64,000 nucleotides of DNA from Desulfobulbaceae bacterium (GCA_019163335.1 JAFLKM010000008.1:22292-86291); one strand, 5' to 3'. Shown: positions 25,445 to 35,401, counted from the first letter of the stretch. Translations and numbers: made by a program. The notes: generated by a model from the letters alone, not told the origin.

Positions 25445-25759
25445 ATGTCTTTATCAGTCAAGATGGGCTTTTTGGGGATTTTATGCATCACATTTTTCTC
25501 TGTCAGTTCCTGCGCTGCCCAGTCAGGCGACGCAGAAGCCGGGAAAAAATGGTATGCCATGAACAATTGCGGATCGTGTCACGGCCCGAATGGCAACGAT
25601 GGTCGTGCCGTAAACATTGCCGGGCTGGATATGGGGTTTGGCAGTTTTGTCCGTAAGCTGCGGAAAACCAATGCACCGATTATGCCGGGGTTTCCTGAAT
25701 CAGCGATATCTAAACAGGATGCGGCTGATATTTATGCCTATCTGAAATCCTTGAAATAG
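25445..25759 (+). CDS. Small monohaem cytochrome c (class I), possible lipoprotein
   Basis: A 104-residue exported cytochrome. The haem motif is CGSCH at residues 42-46 and the likely distal ligand is a Met in PIMPGFP (about 80). The signal sequence ends with VSSC at residues 20-23, which matches a lipobox, so the protein may be anchored to a periplasmic membrane face; an ordinary cleavage after CAAQS is the alternative. The C-terminus DIYAYLKSLK is the usual final helix. A GGGAGG site lies just upstream. It probably shuttles electrons in the periplasm; the partner is unknown. Confidence 0.9.
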   Translation: MSLSVKMGFLGILCITFFSVSSCAAQSGDAEAGKKWYAMNNCGSCHGPNGNDGRAVNIAGLDMGFGSFVRKLRKTNAPIMPGFPESAISKQDAADIYAYLKSLK

Positions 25760-25768
25760 TAACAGGGT

Positions 25769-25813
25769 GGGGAGGGACAACTCCTTGAGTTCATAAAAAG
25801 GTTGTCCTTCCCC
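25769..25813 (+). terminator. Stem-loop after the cytochrome gene
   Basis: GGGGAGGGACAAC pairs with GTTGTCCTTCCCC (one G-U), starting 10 bases beyond the stop codon. There is no T-run, so it may act as a transcript-end stabiliser or a weak bidirectional terminator between converging genes. Confidence 0.6.
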
Positions 25814-25860
25814 GAAGTTCCTTGCTCTTTTCTCCCCCCCACTCCTTCCTCTGTTCACAT

Positions 25861-27336
25861 TCACTTTTTCGTTATAATAAAGACCTCCGGCCCTGGTATC
25901 CGCAGAAGCTCGATATCAAAAATGGTGGTTCGATGGGGTTGAATCCATTTGTTTAATTCGGCCTTGCTGAGTCTCAGGCGCAATGGCACATACTTGATAC
26001 TGTTTGTTTCCGGTTCGGTGGCGGTAATTTCCAGATAGGTGACACCGGCCTCATCGAGCTGATTGACCCATACGTTCTGGTCAGTATTAAATGTCTCGAC
26101 CCGCAGGTAGAAGGTGATCGTATTCGGGGATTTGTCGTTCAGATGATGGTCCTCGACCAGTTCACCGAAAGGTTTGGAGGTTTTGCGGGCAACTTCAAGG
26201 GAATCAAAGAAGATATCGAAATGGTTGATGGGCCGGCCATCCTGGTCGCGGAGCCGGAAGATGACCTGGGCATGTTTGTCGTACTGATTACGGGGATCGC
26301 TGGACCAGGGCCAGAAGGAGGGCTTTTGTCTGGTGCTCACCTGGGTGTAGGTGACATCGGTTTCATGGTCAAAAAAGGCAACCCGATCCTGCCAGTTGGC
26401 ATCATTCGAGGCGATGGCCTGTTCGATGAGCTTGAGAACCTGGGGGCGGCAGTTCTCGCCGGTGACGATCCCCATATCGCCGGAATGGGCGCACTCATAG
26501 GGAATGGCAAAGGGTAATTGCGCCCTGCCATCCTTGCCGGGGATGGAGAGTCTCTTTACCTCGTAATAGACGGAGCGCTCTCCTGCCCTGGCCAGATGAC
26601 TCTCCAGTTCGGTGGTGACGGATTGCCAGTCAAGGGCAATGGCTTCGGCGGTGGCTCCAAGCTTGCAGTAAATGAAGTTCAGGTTGGAGGCGGCAACCCG
26701 GACAACCCCATCGGAACCGTTTTCACTGGCGTAGCGCAGGGGGGCCTCAAACCAGCTTACATCGGGCTGGCTGCCGATAATGATGTGTTCATGGACCTTA
26801 TAGACCTGATCTGGGGAATTTGCTTTTTCCGTAAAGAAGAGATGCAGGTCGAGGGCTTCCTCCGAGCCCAGTTCCAGGGCATCAAGAACCCGTACCCCCC
26901 GTTCGGTCCCGGTCTGGAAGACTAATCGGCCCCATTTTGCCAGCTGTCCTTTGCCGATATGGGCCCAGCCGCTGCCAAGATTGGCGCCGGCAAGATAGAT
27001 CAGATTGCTTAAAGGGGAAGGCCGGGGGCTGAATTTACGCAGCCAGTTCCTGATCACCAATGCGCCGGTGCTATGGATGATGACATCAAACCCCTGGTTC
27101 AGCAGATGGGTATATTCGGGGCTGTGCAGGGCGCGGTCAAAGGCCCGCGAGATATCGTCGAGATGGAGGCCGTCTTCCAGCGAGACATAACGGCTGAGAT
27201 CGATCTCAACCACGCCGGTATTTCCGTACAGCGTTCGCAGTGCCTGGGGCATGGAGCCGTAGATTCCTTCGATGGAGGCTGGGTCACTCTTTTTTGATTC
27301 CGCCGAATAGCCATGGATGAGAACGATGGGGCGCAT
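25861..27336 (-). CDS. Alpha/beta-hydrolase (lipase-like) with C-terminal beta domain
   Basis: A 491-residue protein starting MRPIVLIHGYSAE, the oxyanion-hole strand of alpha/beta hydrolases. The nucleophile elbow is IIHSTGAL (about residue 89), which lacks the first Gly of the usual GxSxG, as in several lipases. NLIYLAGANLGS follows, as in triacylglycerol-lipase-like proteins; an Asp near GSDGVVRVAAS (about 210) and a His in ECAHSGDMG (about 285) could complete the triad. Residues from 330 on form a beta-rich domain of unknown family. No signal peptide is seen. A near-perfect AAGGAGGT site precedes the ATG. Substrate is unknown. Confidence 0.75.
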   Translation of the reverse strand: MRPIVLIHGYSAESKKSDPASIEGIYGSMPQALRTLYGNTGVVEIDLSRYVSLEDGLHLDDISRAFDRALHSPEYTHLLNQGFDVIIHSTGALVIRNWLRKFSPRPSPLSNLIYLAGANLGSGWAHIGKGQLAKWGRLVFQTGTERGVRVLDALELGSEEALDLHLFFTEKANSPDQVYKVHEHIIIGSQPDVSWFEAPLRYASENGSDGVVRVAASNLNFIYCKLGATAEAIALDWQSVTTELESHLARAGERSVYYEVKRLSIPGKDGRAQLPFAIPYECAHSGDMGIVTGENCRPQVLKLIEQAIASNDANWQDRVAFFDHETDVTYTQVSTRQKPSFWPWSSDPRNQYDKHAQVIFRLRDQDGRPINHFDIFFDSLEVARKTSKPFGELVEDHHLNDKSPNTITFYLRVETFNTDQNVWVNQLDEAGVTYLEITATEPETNSIKYVPLRLRLSKAELNKWIQPHRTTIFDIELLRIPGPEVFIITKK

Positions 27337-27368
27337 GGGGACCTCCTTGTTTTTTTATTCATTTTTAG

Positions 27369-27446
27369 TGACTTGCAGATTATGTTCTTGTTTTTGTTAC
27401 AAGAACATAATCTGCGAAAGGCACTTATCCCATTCGTCGGGGTTAG
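27369..27446. repeat. Dispersed hairpin repeat, family 1 (reverse orientation)
   Basis: A full copy with an almost perfect hairpin: GCAGATTATGTTCTTG and CAAGAACATAATCTGC around a 7-base loop, then AAAGGCACTTATCCC and CGTCGGGGTTA. Compared with the copy at 46921 one stem base pair is changed on both sides (T-A to G-C), a compensatory change. It lies upstream of the alpha/beta-hydrolase gene. Confidence 0.85.
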
Positions 27447-27589
27447 CTGCTATTCCCTTTCAGAGAAAGGGATAGCGGCGCGTCACAGCTAATTGTATCA
27501 CTGCCCTGTGTTTTTATGAAATACTTTTTGTCAGGAGAAACAACCTTGCGGACGGCCTCAGAAATCAAAAACGATTTTTTCAAGGCACT

Positions 27590-29170
27590 TTATGCATAGC
27601 AGCCGGTTGGGCTGAGTTTGATGGCAAGAGCTACTTGATTCCGCAGGGTTTTCAGGGCATCAAACTGCTCTTGGTTGAGATGGTGGTCCGGCGAGGTAAA
27701 GGCGCCGTAGATGAGGCCAATGGACTTTTTGTTAATCATAACAGGGTAAAGCGCGAAGCTTGGGGAAAAAATCAGGCCTCGAAACCAGGCTGGTTTGCGT
27801 TGCTTGATCCCAGGGGTGGAGATGTTGTCAATGTAGAGATCCCTTCCTTCAGCCAGGGCTAGATTGAAAAGATCGCCGGCTGTCTCCTGTACCGGAAAGC
27901 TGAATTCCTTCAGCAACTCCTCGGAATTCTTGCCAAGGCCGAAACGGGGCTGCATGATATCTGTTTCTGGCTTGCGAAAGAAAATAAGCACCTGGTCAAA
28001 ACCGATTCCCCGGTAAACGGTCTCCAGAATCATGCTGAGTACAGAATCCAGTGTGAAATCATCCAGCATGATATTGCTGATCTCCTGAATGGCGCCCTGC
28101 ATCAGCAGATGTCTGTTTTCACTGGTGGTATTGGACGGTGATGGTGAAGCTCCGGCGCTGATTTTACAGCGCTCAAGGGTGTCAGCCGTATCGGCGGACA
28201 TCGCCTGGCTGTCAATGGCATGGACGGAGGGTATGTCGGATGGTGCCTTGAAGCTGCGCTGGTCAAGTTTGCACAAATCAGTCTGTTTGAGATTGAGCAC
28301 ATCGGCAAAGTCTCGCATCTTGGTGAGGGCCGTGTCCATCATCCCGACAATGTCCTCCTCCAGGATATCCTCATAGGCAGGCTGGTATTTTTTGAGAACT
28401 ATGCCGAGTTGGTCTTGTCGCTGGTGGGGCGAGTAATGAATTGTGATGTCACAAAGTTCATTGGCAAAATTGGCGAGGATTCTATGCTGATCTGTTTTTT
28501 CCTTAATCTCTTGTTCCGAGATTATCTTCATGCTGAAGGTGATGAATTTAGGCAGGTTCCACAACTCGGCCATATCCATTCCCAGTTTATCAAAGGTTGT
28601 CCCAAAAGTTTCCTGCATCCCCATCTGGTCGGTAACGTTCCCTTCTGCCACTAATTCCAGATATGCCTCATACTTGTCCGGAAAATAGTACATCGCCAAC
28701 AATCGTCCGAAATTGTGGAACATGGCACAGATGAAATAATTTTCCCAGTCTTCCAGTTTTAAATATTCAGAGAGATCCTGGGCCAGTATTCCGGAGAGAA
28801 AAGAGGAGAGTACCGCCTCCTTGACATAATTTGCCGTGGATTTGTCCTGCAGATGGGCGAAAAAAATAAGACCGGTCGCGGTCAGCCGTACCTGTTCAAA
28901 TCCGAGAATAACCACAGCCCGCGAGATGGTTGAAATCTGGCCTGAGAATTGACAGTACATTGCCGAATTTACAACTTTCAGCAATTTGCTGGTCAGCGAA
29001 TAATCCTTCAGAATGATATCGGCCAGTTCGTTGGCAGAAGTGTTGCTTGAAGGAGAGGTCTTCATGTTTATTTCGGTGATATGTTGGAGTACCGCCGGAA
29101 AATCCCTTTGATTGGTCATCCGGTCAAGTAATTCTTCAGCGGTGATTCTACTTGTTTTACCTGCTGTCAT
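27590..29170 (-). CDS. HDOD-GAF signalling protein
   Basis: A 526-residue cytoplasmic protein. Residues about 20-220 are an HDOD domain (FPAVLQHITEIN, IILKDYSLTSKLLKVVNSA, ISRAVVILGFEQV, AMFHNFGRLLAMYY). A GAF-like domain spans about 345-515 (IQEISNIMLDDFTLDSVLSM, LYIDNIST, YPVMINKKSIGLIYG). HDOD proteins integrate signals in stress, motility and c-di-GMP networks but have lost the HD phosphohydrolase metal site, as here. GAGGAG precedes the ATG. Targets are unknown; no obvious partner gene is adjacent. Confidence 0.85.
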   Translation of the reverse strand: MTAGKTSRITAEELLDRMTNQRDFPAVLQHITEINMKTSPSSNTSANELADIILKDYSLTSKLLKVVNSAMYCQFSGQISTISRAVVILGFEQVRLTATGLIFFAHLQDKSTANYVKEAVLSSFLSGILAQDLSEYLKLEDWENYFICAMFHNFGRLLAMYYFPDKYEAYLELVAEGNVTDQMGMQETFGTTFDKLGMDMAELWNLPKFITFSMKIISEQEIKEKTDQHRILANFANELCDITIHYSPHQRQDQLGIVLKKYQPAYEDILEEDIVGMMDTALTKMRDFADVLNLKQTDLCKLDQRSFKAPSDIPSVHAIDSQAMSADTADTLERCKISAGASPSPSNTTSENRHLLMQGAIQEISNIMLDDFTLDSVLSMILETVYRGIGFDQVLIFFRKPETDIMQPRFGLGKNSEELLKEFSFPVQETAGDLFNLALAEGRDLYIDNISTPGIKQRKPAWFRGLIFSPSFALYPVMINKKSIGLIYGAFTSPDHHLNQEQFDALKTLRNQVALAIKLSPTGCYA

Positions 29171-29430
29171 TGACTCCTCGGGGTTTTTTGAAAAGGTTCT
29201 GGATTCTGTGAGGAAGAAAAAGGGATGACCAAGCTTGGGCAGCCTGCTCTCTCTGTGTCGTTTGCATAGAGCTGGGATGGAGATGTTTTTTCGTAAAGCA
29301 GCTCTGTCTCATGGGAATGATACCTGATGCATACGACAAAAACACCCCAAAAAGAGGAAGAAATTAGAGCCGGGGGAACATTCCGCGAGAGTGTTTCAGG
29401 TGGCGGGAAGAGGTGGAGAAATAGTCAACA

Positions 29431-29463
29431 AAAAAAGCCCGGCGTTTAACGCTGGGCTTTTTT
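29431..29463. terminator. Bidirectional intrinsic terminator
   Basis: Stem GCCCGGCGT / ACGCTGGGC with flanking A6 and T6 tracts, so it can terminate from both directions. It lies just downstream of the PEP-CTERM remnant on the minus strand. Confidence 0.85.
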
Positions 29464-29527
29464 GACAAGCCAATAGATCTGAGATAGGAAAATTCAGCGG
29501 AAAAGTGGCTTGGAGCTAGTTTTCTCT

Positions 29528-29671
29528 TTACGCTTTCTTGCGCCGCAAGCCGAAAAGGCCAAGCAGGCCGGAACCCAGCAGCCAGGCGGCTGCCGGTACT
29601 GGAACCGGAGCTATGGGAGCTAAAACCTGATTTAACTTGTCTCTGCTTCTTAAACAAAAAGTAGATTTATT
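29528..29671 (-). pseudogene. PEP-CTERM gene remnant (sorting signal only)
   Basis: On the minus strand the frame ending at the TAA at 29528 reads APVPVPAAAWLLGSGLLG, then LFGLRRKKA. This is a variant PEP-CTERM sorting signal (VPxPAAxWLLGSGL form) with the basic end intact and a terminator behind it. The frame is closed by a stop about 45 codons upstream and has no start codon, so the body of the gene has been deleted. Confidence 0.75.
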
Positions 29672-29691
29672 TTAGTCCCTTTCCCCTTTTA

Positions 29692-29886
29692 TCAGTCTTC
29701 ATCAAAATCATAATCTTCCATCATCCCATCGGCGGCGATGTTCAGGAAAATACCCATTGCTTCGCTGAGGTTTTTTACGATTTGGCTGTATGCCACTTTT
29801 TCCTCAACGGTTTTGGCCTTTGCCAGTGACTTGAGAGCCTCAGTTAATTGAGTGGACATGCTTTCCATTATTTCTTCTGTTGCCAT
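29692..29886 (-). CDS. Small acidic helical protein, unknown function
   Basis: A 64-residue protein with a strong AAAGGAGAA site ahead of its ATG, which argues that it is real. It is predicted to be two amphipathic helices (about 5-25 and 28-52) ending in an acidic tail MMEDYDFDED. No family is recognised, and no signal peptide or cysteine is present. It lies between the PEP-CTERM remnant and the cyclic-nucleotide-binding protein gene, separated from the latter by 200 bp. Confidence 0.65.
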   Translation of the reverse strand: MATEEIMESMSTQLTEALKSLAKAKTVEEKVAYSQIVKNLSEAMGIFLNIAADGMMEDYDFDED

Positions 29887-30086
29887 GGTCTTCTCCTTTG
29901 TTGGGTTGAGTTGTGAGAGTGGAAATGAGGTGGGGAGCTGCCTGTTTTATCAATAGTCTTATGCTTGTAGCCCCTTGCGGGCGAGCAATACTTGAGGATT
30001 TACTCTCATGTGATCACAATTCGTATTGCTTGTCAAATGAGAGGCCATCTGCTTCGAGGGAAAACTTAGAAGCGGAAGGGTGTGCC

Positions 30087-31181
30087 TCAGTTGGCGTCTC
30101 GATTGCGGCCTTCATCCAGGCGGCGCATGCCTTCCATAAGCAGCTTCATGAAGTAGCCGACTTCCGGTGTTTCGAATTCCTCGGGGGGAATTCCGGGGGT
30201 GAAGCGAAAGCGGCCTTCTGACTCCTTGAGGATCTCGTAAAAGGCTCCTTCGCCGTTGAAGGCACCGTACTTCGCCTTGATCAGGCTGCCCTGACGGAAG
30301 GAGAAGCGGGCCGTGCCCTTGGAGAGTTCGTTGATGGTCAGGATGCCGGTCTTGAGGTTCATGTTAAGGATCTGGAACAGGGCCTCAGCCGGGATCTCGG
30401 CCAGATTACCGATCATCCCCGAGGAGAGATCATGGGCCCGGATCATGTTGGATTTGCTCAGCCGTTTTGCCATCAGTCGGGTGAAGTAGAGCTGGATGGC
30501 GGGAAACTGATCGAGGATCTTGAGGAAGTTCTTGCGGTCGATATAGAGGATGGCCGTGGGCTCGCAGACCTGGATGGTGGCGCTGACCGATTCATTGCAG
30601 ATCAGGCTCATTTCACCGAAGACATCGCCCTGCTTCAGAGTGGAGATGGTGATGCCAACCTTGTTCAGCACATTGACACTTCCCTTGACGATGATGAAGA
30701 AATTGCCGCCCGGGTCTCCCTTGCGGATGACGATATCACCGGCCTTGAATTTGCTCAGTTTGAAGTACTGGGCGATCTTGGGGATATTCTGCTCATCAAT
30801 GTTCTTGAAAAAGGCAAAGCCGCTGAGTTGGGGCAACAAGGTGGTCAACTCGGCGGCGTCATCATTGAAGTCCAGGCCCTCCATGGTATCTCTGGTGTGT
30901 TCCAGACGCAGTGAACCGGTGCAGCCGCTGCATGAGATGATGCACACCGGGATCTTGTCAGCGCGTTCGTAGTGGATGAGGACCTTGGTCAGATCGCTGC
31001 TCAGGGTTTTGCATTTTTCCTTCTCCAGCGGCGAGGTGATGATCACCGTGCTGAACAGGGTGTTTTCCTCGGTATTGGCCATGGAGATGGTGATCCCGGT
31101 GACGCTGAAGGTGTCTCCATAGCTGAAGAGGGGGCATTTGTTATTTTCGGTGACCTTGAACAGGATTTTCGGGAAACTCAT
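30087..31181 (-). CDS. Cyclic-nucleotide-binding domain + DUF4388 regulatory protein
   Basis: A 364-residue protein. Residues about 1-105 form an N-terminal domain with the Cys cluster CIISCSGC (about 80). A CAP-type nucleotide-binding domain follows (about 120-245): GDIVIRKGDPGGNFFIIVKG, LKQGDVFGEMSLI and SATIQVCEPTAILYI. DUF4388 occupies about 265-350 (GNLAEIPAEALFQILNMNLK), a module frequent in deltaproteobacterial signalling proteins. No DNA-binding domain is present, so it is a sensor or effector rather than a Crp-type factor. ATG at 31181 starts MSFPKILF; a longer frame to 31304 has no homology-like content. The divergent nifH promoter lies just beyond. Confidence 0.75.
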   Translation of the reverse strand: MSFPKILFKVTENNKCPLFSYGDTFSVTGITISMANTEENTLFSTVIITSPLEKEKCKTLSSDLTKVLIHYERADKIPVCIISCSGCTGSLRLEHTRDTMEGLDFNDDAAELTTLLPQLSGFAFFKNIDEQNIPKIAQYFKLSKFKAGDIVIRKGDPGGNFFIIVKGSVNVLNKVGITISTLKQGDVFGEMSLICNESVSATIQVCEPTAILYIDRKNFLKILDQFPAIQLYFTRLMAKRLSKSNMIRAHDLSSGMIGNLAEIPAEALFQILNMNLKTGILTINELSKGTARFSFRQGSLIKAKYGAFNGEGAFYEILKESEGRFRFTPGIPPEEFETPEVGYFMKLLMEGMRRLDEGRNRDAN

Positions 31182-31414
31182 GGCGGCTGGCCTGTGATGG
31201 AACGGGTGAATTGTAGAGGTGCCGCATCCTCTGGAGCTGATCTTTGCAAACAAGAGAGATCGCGTCAGGGAGAGCAGCATTGGATATCCTTTATGTACCA
31301 GCAAGAGGGGTAATTCTCAAGAAGAATGGAGAATCCCCGACCATCCAGGAACTCTTTTGTGACTGTTTCTTTTTCAGTGTATTTTCCTACCATATTGTCG
31401 ATTTTTCCTCAAAT

Positions 31415-31430
31415 TGTCATCTTCTACACA
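31415..31430 (+). promoter_or_regulatory. NifA-type upstream activator sequence
   Basis: TGT-CATCTTCTAC-ACA is a perfect TGT-N10-ACA enhancer, the known NifA-binding consensus. It lies about 90 bp upstream of the -24 element of the nifH promoter, the standard arrangement. No nifA gene is in the window. Confidence 0.8.
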
Positions 31431-31518
31431 AATTGGACTGGCCCGACTTTTTGGATTTCCTCGTCCTGCCAATCCATGAAACCCTTGTCCTGTAAGCATT
31501 CGCGATTTTATTATCTTT

Positions 31519-31534
31519 TGGCACAGCCTTTGTA
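31519..31534 (+). promoter_or_regulatory. Sigma-54 promoter of nifH
   Basis: TGGCACAGCCTTTGTA fits the sigma-54 pattern TGGCAC-N5-TTGCA with one deviation: the -12 dinucleotide is GT instead of the nearly invariant GC. No better candidate exists before nifH. The expected start site leaves a leader of about 114 bases. Confidence 0.75.
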
Positions 31535-31597
31535 ATAGAGCTTACAAACAAGAATGCCATTGAAGCCAAGCAGTTTGCCTTCAAGACGACGTTTTAA

Positions 31598-32482
<885 letters not shown>

Positions 32483-32539
32483 GCCCAAGCAATCAGGGCG
32501 TTTACGAAGATAACACTTAAAATTACAGGAGAGAAAAAC

Positions 32540-32896
32540 ATGTTGACCATGATCAGAGCAATCGTCAGACCGGAGAAAGCAGACAAGATACTTGCATCCC
32601 TTATGGATGCCGGGTTCCCCTCTGTTACGAAATACGCCGTTGCCGGCCGTGGCAAGCAACGCGGCATCAAGATCGGCGATGTTACCTATGATGAGATTCC
32701 AAAGGTCATGCTGATGTGCGTAATCAACCCTGCGGACAAGGAATTTGTCCTCAATACGATCATGGGTGCCGCCAAATCGGGAATTAAAGGGGCTTTTGGC
32801 GATGGCAAAATTTTTGTCAGTGATGTGGAAGAGGCTTATACCATTAGCTCCGGTGTTAAGGAGACGGCATTTGAAACCGAGAGGGGGCCGGTATGA
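32540..32896 (+). CDS. nifI1: Nitrogenase PII-like regulator NifI1
   Basis: A 118-residue PII-family protein of the NifI1 type, identified by its place between nifH and nifD and by the family core (MIRAIVRPEKADKILASLMD, VAGRGKQRGIKIGD, GAAKSGIKGAFGDGKIFV). In methanogens NifI1 with NifI2 binds the MoFe protein and switches nitrogenase off when fixed nitrogen is sensed through 2-oxoglutarate and ATP/ADP. The T-loop lacks the uridylylated Tyr of GlnB, as usual for NifI. It overlaps nifI2 as ATGA. Confidence 0.95.
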   Translation: MLTMIRAIVRPEKADKILASLMDAGFPSVTKYAVAGRGKQRGIKIGDVTYDEIPKVMLMCVINPADKEFVLNTIMGAAKSGIKGAFGDGKIFVSDVEEAYTISSGVKETAFETERGPV

Positions 32897-33267
32897 AAGA
32901 GGTGATCGCTATTGTGCGTATAAACATGATGAACCAGACCAAACAGGCCCTCACCGATGCCGGCATTGATGCCTTTTTTGCCCACGAGGCCCATGGCCGG
33001 GGCAAGGGGTTTGTCAATCTCCATGTCCTTGAGGGAGCGAACCGGGGCTACGAAGAGGCTGCATCCATACTGGGTGAAAAAGGGAAACTTTATGGCAAGC
33101 GCGTTGTAACGGTTGTGGTCAAGGATGAACAAGTGCCGGAGGTGGTTGCTGCCATCATTAGTGTCAATCAAACCGGCAAGCCCGGTGACGGCAAGATCTT
33201 TGTCTCGCCTCTGGCCGATGCGGTGCGGGTGCGTACGGGAGAGACGGGACAAAAAGCCATCATCTAA
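32893..33267 (+). CDS. nifI2: Nitrogenase PII-like regulator NifI2
   Basis: A 124-residue partner of NifI1. It has the NifI2-type features: MKEVIAIVRINMMNQTK start, an elongated T-loop region (YEEAASILGEKGKLYGKR) and GDGKIFVSPLADAVRVRTGE. Its start overlaps the nifI1 stop codon, so the two are made in a fixed ratio, consistent with the known hetero-oligomer. The pair indicates post-translational control of this nitrogenase, by protein-protein inhibition rather than (or besides) ADP-ribosylation. Confidence 0.95.
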   Translation: MKEVIAIVRINMMNQTKQALTDAGIDAFFAHEAHGRGKGFVNLHVLEGANRGYEEAASILGEKGKLYGKRVVTVVVKDEQVPEVVAAIISVNQTGKPGDGKIFVSPLADAVRVRTGETGQKAII

Positions 33268-33655
33268 CCCGTAGCAAAAACAAGGCCAGCTGTGAGGCGA
33301 GAACGGCTTAGGGGTTGGGAAGAAATTGGGATACAAGGTCAATTTATTTCTTAATGGTTCTTAATTCTTCTTTGTCACATTGTTTCACCGTCGCATCTGG
33401 CAGTCCGTTATTACCCCCCCCTTAATCCCCCCTAAATCAGGGGGGAGACATTGTTCCCCTCCTTGATAAGGAGGGGTTAGGGGTGGTTGAGTGATTGCCA
33501 TTTAAGGGAACGTGACAAAGTCTAATTAAGTTGCTGTCAATAAACGACGAGGCCATCTGAATAGTCAGAACGATAAAAGGTGCCGCTGCGAAAGAAATAT
33601 TTTGAGAGGCACACATTCTAAGCGGTTCCTAATAAGCACAATAAGGAGGAAGGAA
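33268..33655 (+). repeat. nifI2-nifD gap with two GC-rich hairpins
   Basis: No gene is visible. CCCCCCT / AGGGGGG at 33427-33445 and CCCCTCCTT / AAGGAGGGG at 33456-33476 are strong stem-loops of the same family as those at 3354-3475. They sit inside the nif operon and may reduce read-through or protect the flanking mRNA segments. No sigma-54 site was found before nifD. Confidence 0.65.
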
Positions 33656-35296
33656 ATGGCAATATCAACCCTGAAAAAAATAGTACCGGATGATCCGGCT
33701 CATATCAAGGCCGAGCTGCTGGCCAAGTATCCGTCGAAGGTAGCGCGTAAGCGATCCAAGCAGATCATGATCAACGAGGCTATGGAGAACACTACGCCGG
33801 AGATTTCGGCAAACGTCCGTACCACCCCCGGCATTATTACCATGCGTGGTTGTAGTTATGCCGGATGCAAGGGTGTTATCATGGGGCCGACCCGCGATGT
33901 TGTGAATCTGGTGCACGGTCCCATCGGCTGCAGCTTTTACGCCTGGCTGACCCGCCGGAACCAAACCAACGCCGGGACCGATGGCGTCAACTATATGAAT
34001 TACTGCTTCAGCACCGATATGCAGGATTCGGACATTATATTTGGCGGGGAGAAAAAGCTGGAGGCTGCTATCCAGGAGGCCTATGACCTCTTTCACCCTC
34101 GATCCATCGCCATTTTTGCCACCTGTCCCGTGGGTCTGATCGGGGATGATATTCATACCGTGGCCAAAAGGATGAAGGAGAAGTTTGGAGATTGTAATGT
34201 CTTCGCCTTTTCCTGCGAGGGGTACAAGGGTGTTTCTCAGTCTGCCGGCCATCATATTGCCAACAATCAGATCTTTCGCCACATTGTGGGCGAGAATGAT
34301 GAGGTTAAGCCCGGCAAGTACAAGATCAACCTGCTTGGCGAGTATAATATCGGCGGTGACGGTTTTGAGATCGACCGGATTTTCAAGAAGTGCGGGATCA
34401 CCAATATCTCCACCTTCTCCGGCAACTCCACCTACGATCAGTTTGCCTCGTGCCATACCGCTGATCTGAACGCGGTTATGTGTCATCGCTCGATCAACTA
34501 CGTGGCCGATATGCTCGAGACTAAATACGGAATTCCATGGGTGAAGGTGAACTTTATCGGCGCTGAGGCCACCGCCAAGTCGCTGCGTAAGATTGCCGCT
34601 TATTTTGGTGAGAAGGAACTTATTGACCAGGTGGAGGCCGTCATAGCCGAGGAAATGCCCGATGTTGAGAAAGCCATTGCCGATGTTAAGCCCCGTACCC
34701 AGGGCAAGACGGCGATGATGTTCCTTGGTGGTTCGCGGGCCCATCATTATCAGGAGCTGTTTAAGGAAATGGGAATGAGGATTATCGCTGCCGGGTATGA
34801 GTTTGCCCATCGCGATGACTATGAAGGACGGAAGGTTATCCCGGACCTCAAGGTGGATGCCGACAGCCGGAATATTGAAGAGATAGAGGTCTTTCGTGAC
34901 GAGGCCAAGTTCAAGGCACGCAAGACTCCGGAAGAGATGAAGGCCTTGGAAGACTCCGGCTATAAGTTCAAGGAGTATGACGGCATGGCTCCGGACATGG
35001 AGAAAGACACCCTGATTATTGATGATCTCAATCAGTATGAGGCGGAAAAGCTGGTGGAAATGATGAAACCGGATCTCTTCTGCGGCGGAATCAAGGAGAA
35101 GTATTCCATTCAGAAGCTCGGTGTGCCCATGAAGCAGCTGCACAGTTATGACTCCGGCGGCCCCTATGCCGGGTTCAAGGGTGCGATCAATTTCTACTAT
35201 GAGATTGACCGTCTGGTAAACAGCAGGGTCTGGAGCTATATGAAGGCCCCATGGCAGGATAATCCCCAGCTTTCAGCAACATACGGCTGGGAATAA
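33656..35296 (+). CDS. nifD: Nitrogenase molybdenum-iron protein alpha chain NifD
   Basis: A 546-residue subunit. P-cluster ligands are Cys66 (GCSYAGC), Cys92 (GPIGCS) and Cys157 (TCPVGL); the FeMo-cofactor ligands are Cys276 (VMCHRSINY) and His496 (QLHSYDSGG). Compared with the roughly 490-residue proteobacterial NifD it carries an extra segment of about 50-60 residues (about 405-460; KARKTPEEMKALEDSGYKFK), as known for the Clostridium pasteurianum type. Together with the NifI genes this marks an anaerobe-type enzyme. AGGAGGAAG precedes the ATG at 33656; an upstream start at 33602 adds residues with no homology. Confidence 0.97.
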   Translation: MAISTLKKIVPDDPAHIKAELLAKYPSKVARKRSKQIMINEAMENTTPEISANVRTTPGIITMRGCSYAGCKGVIMGPTRDVVNLVHGPIGCSFYAWLTRRNQTNAGTDGVNYMNYCFSTDMQDSDIIFGGEKKLEAAIQEAYDLFHPRSIAIFATCPVGLIGDDIHTVAKRMKEKFGDCNVFAFSCEGYKGVSQSAGHHIANNQIFRHIVGENDEVKPGKYKINLLGEYNIGGDGFEIDRIFKKCGITNISTFSGNSTYDQFASCHTADLNAVMCHRSINYVADMLETKYGIPWVKVNFIGAEATAKSLRKIAAYFGEKELIDQVEAVIAEEMPDVEKAIADVKPRTQGKTAMMFLGGSRAHHYQELFKEMGMRIIAAGYEFAHRDDYEGRKVIPDLKVDADSRNIEEIEVFRDEAKFKARKTPEEMKALEDSGYKFKEYDGMAPDMEKDTLIIDDLNQYEAEKLVEMMKPDLFCGGIKEKYSIQKLGVPMKQLHSYDSGGPYAGFKGAINFYYEIDRLVNSRVWSYMKAPWQDNPQLSATYGWE

Positions 35297-35311
35297 ATAT
35301 TTAGGTGGTTG

Positions 35312-35350
35312 GTCTGTAGGTTGTTAGTCGCATAGCTAACAACTACAGAC
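35312..35350 (+). repeat. nifD-nifK intergenic stem-loop
   Basis: GTCTGTAGGTTGTTAG pairs with CTAACAACTACAGAC (one bulged G) around an 8-base loop, followed by two further CTACAGACT copies. There is no T-run. It sits between nifD and nifK, so a role in mRNA stability or in balancing the two subunits is plausible but inferred. Confidence 0.65.
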
Positions 35351-35401
35351 TACATACCTACAGACTCAAGACTACAGACTAAACACCTAACGAGGTTAAT
35401 T

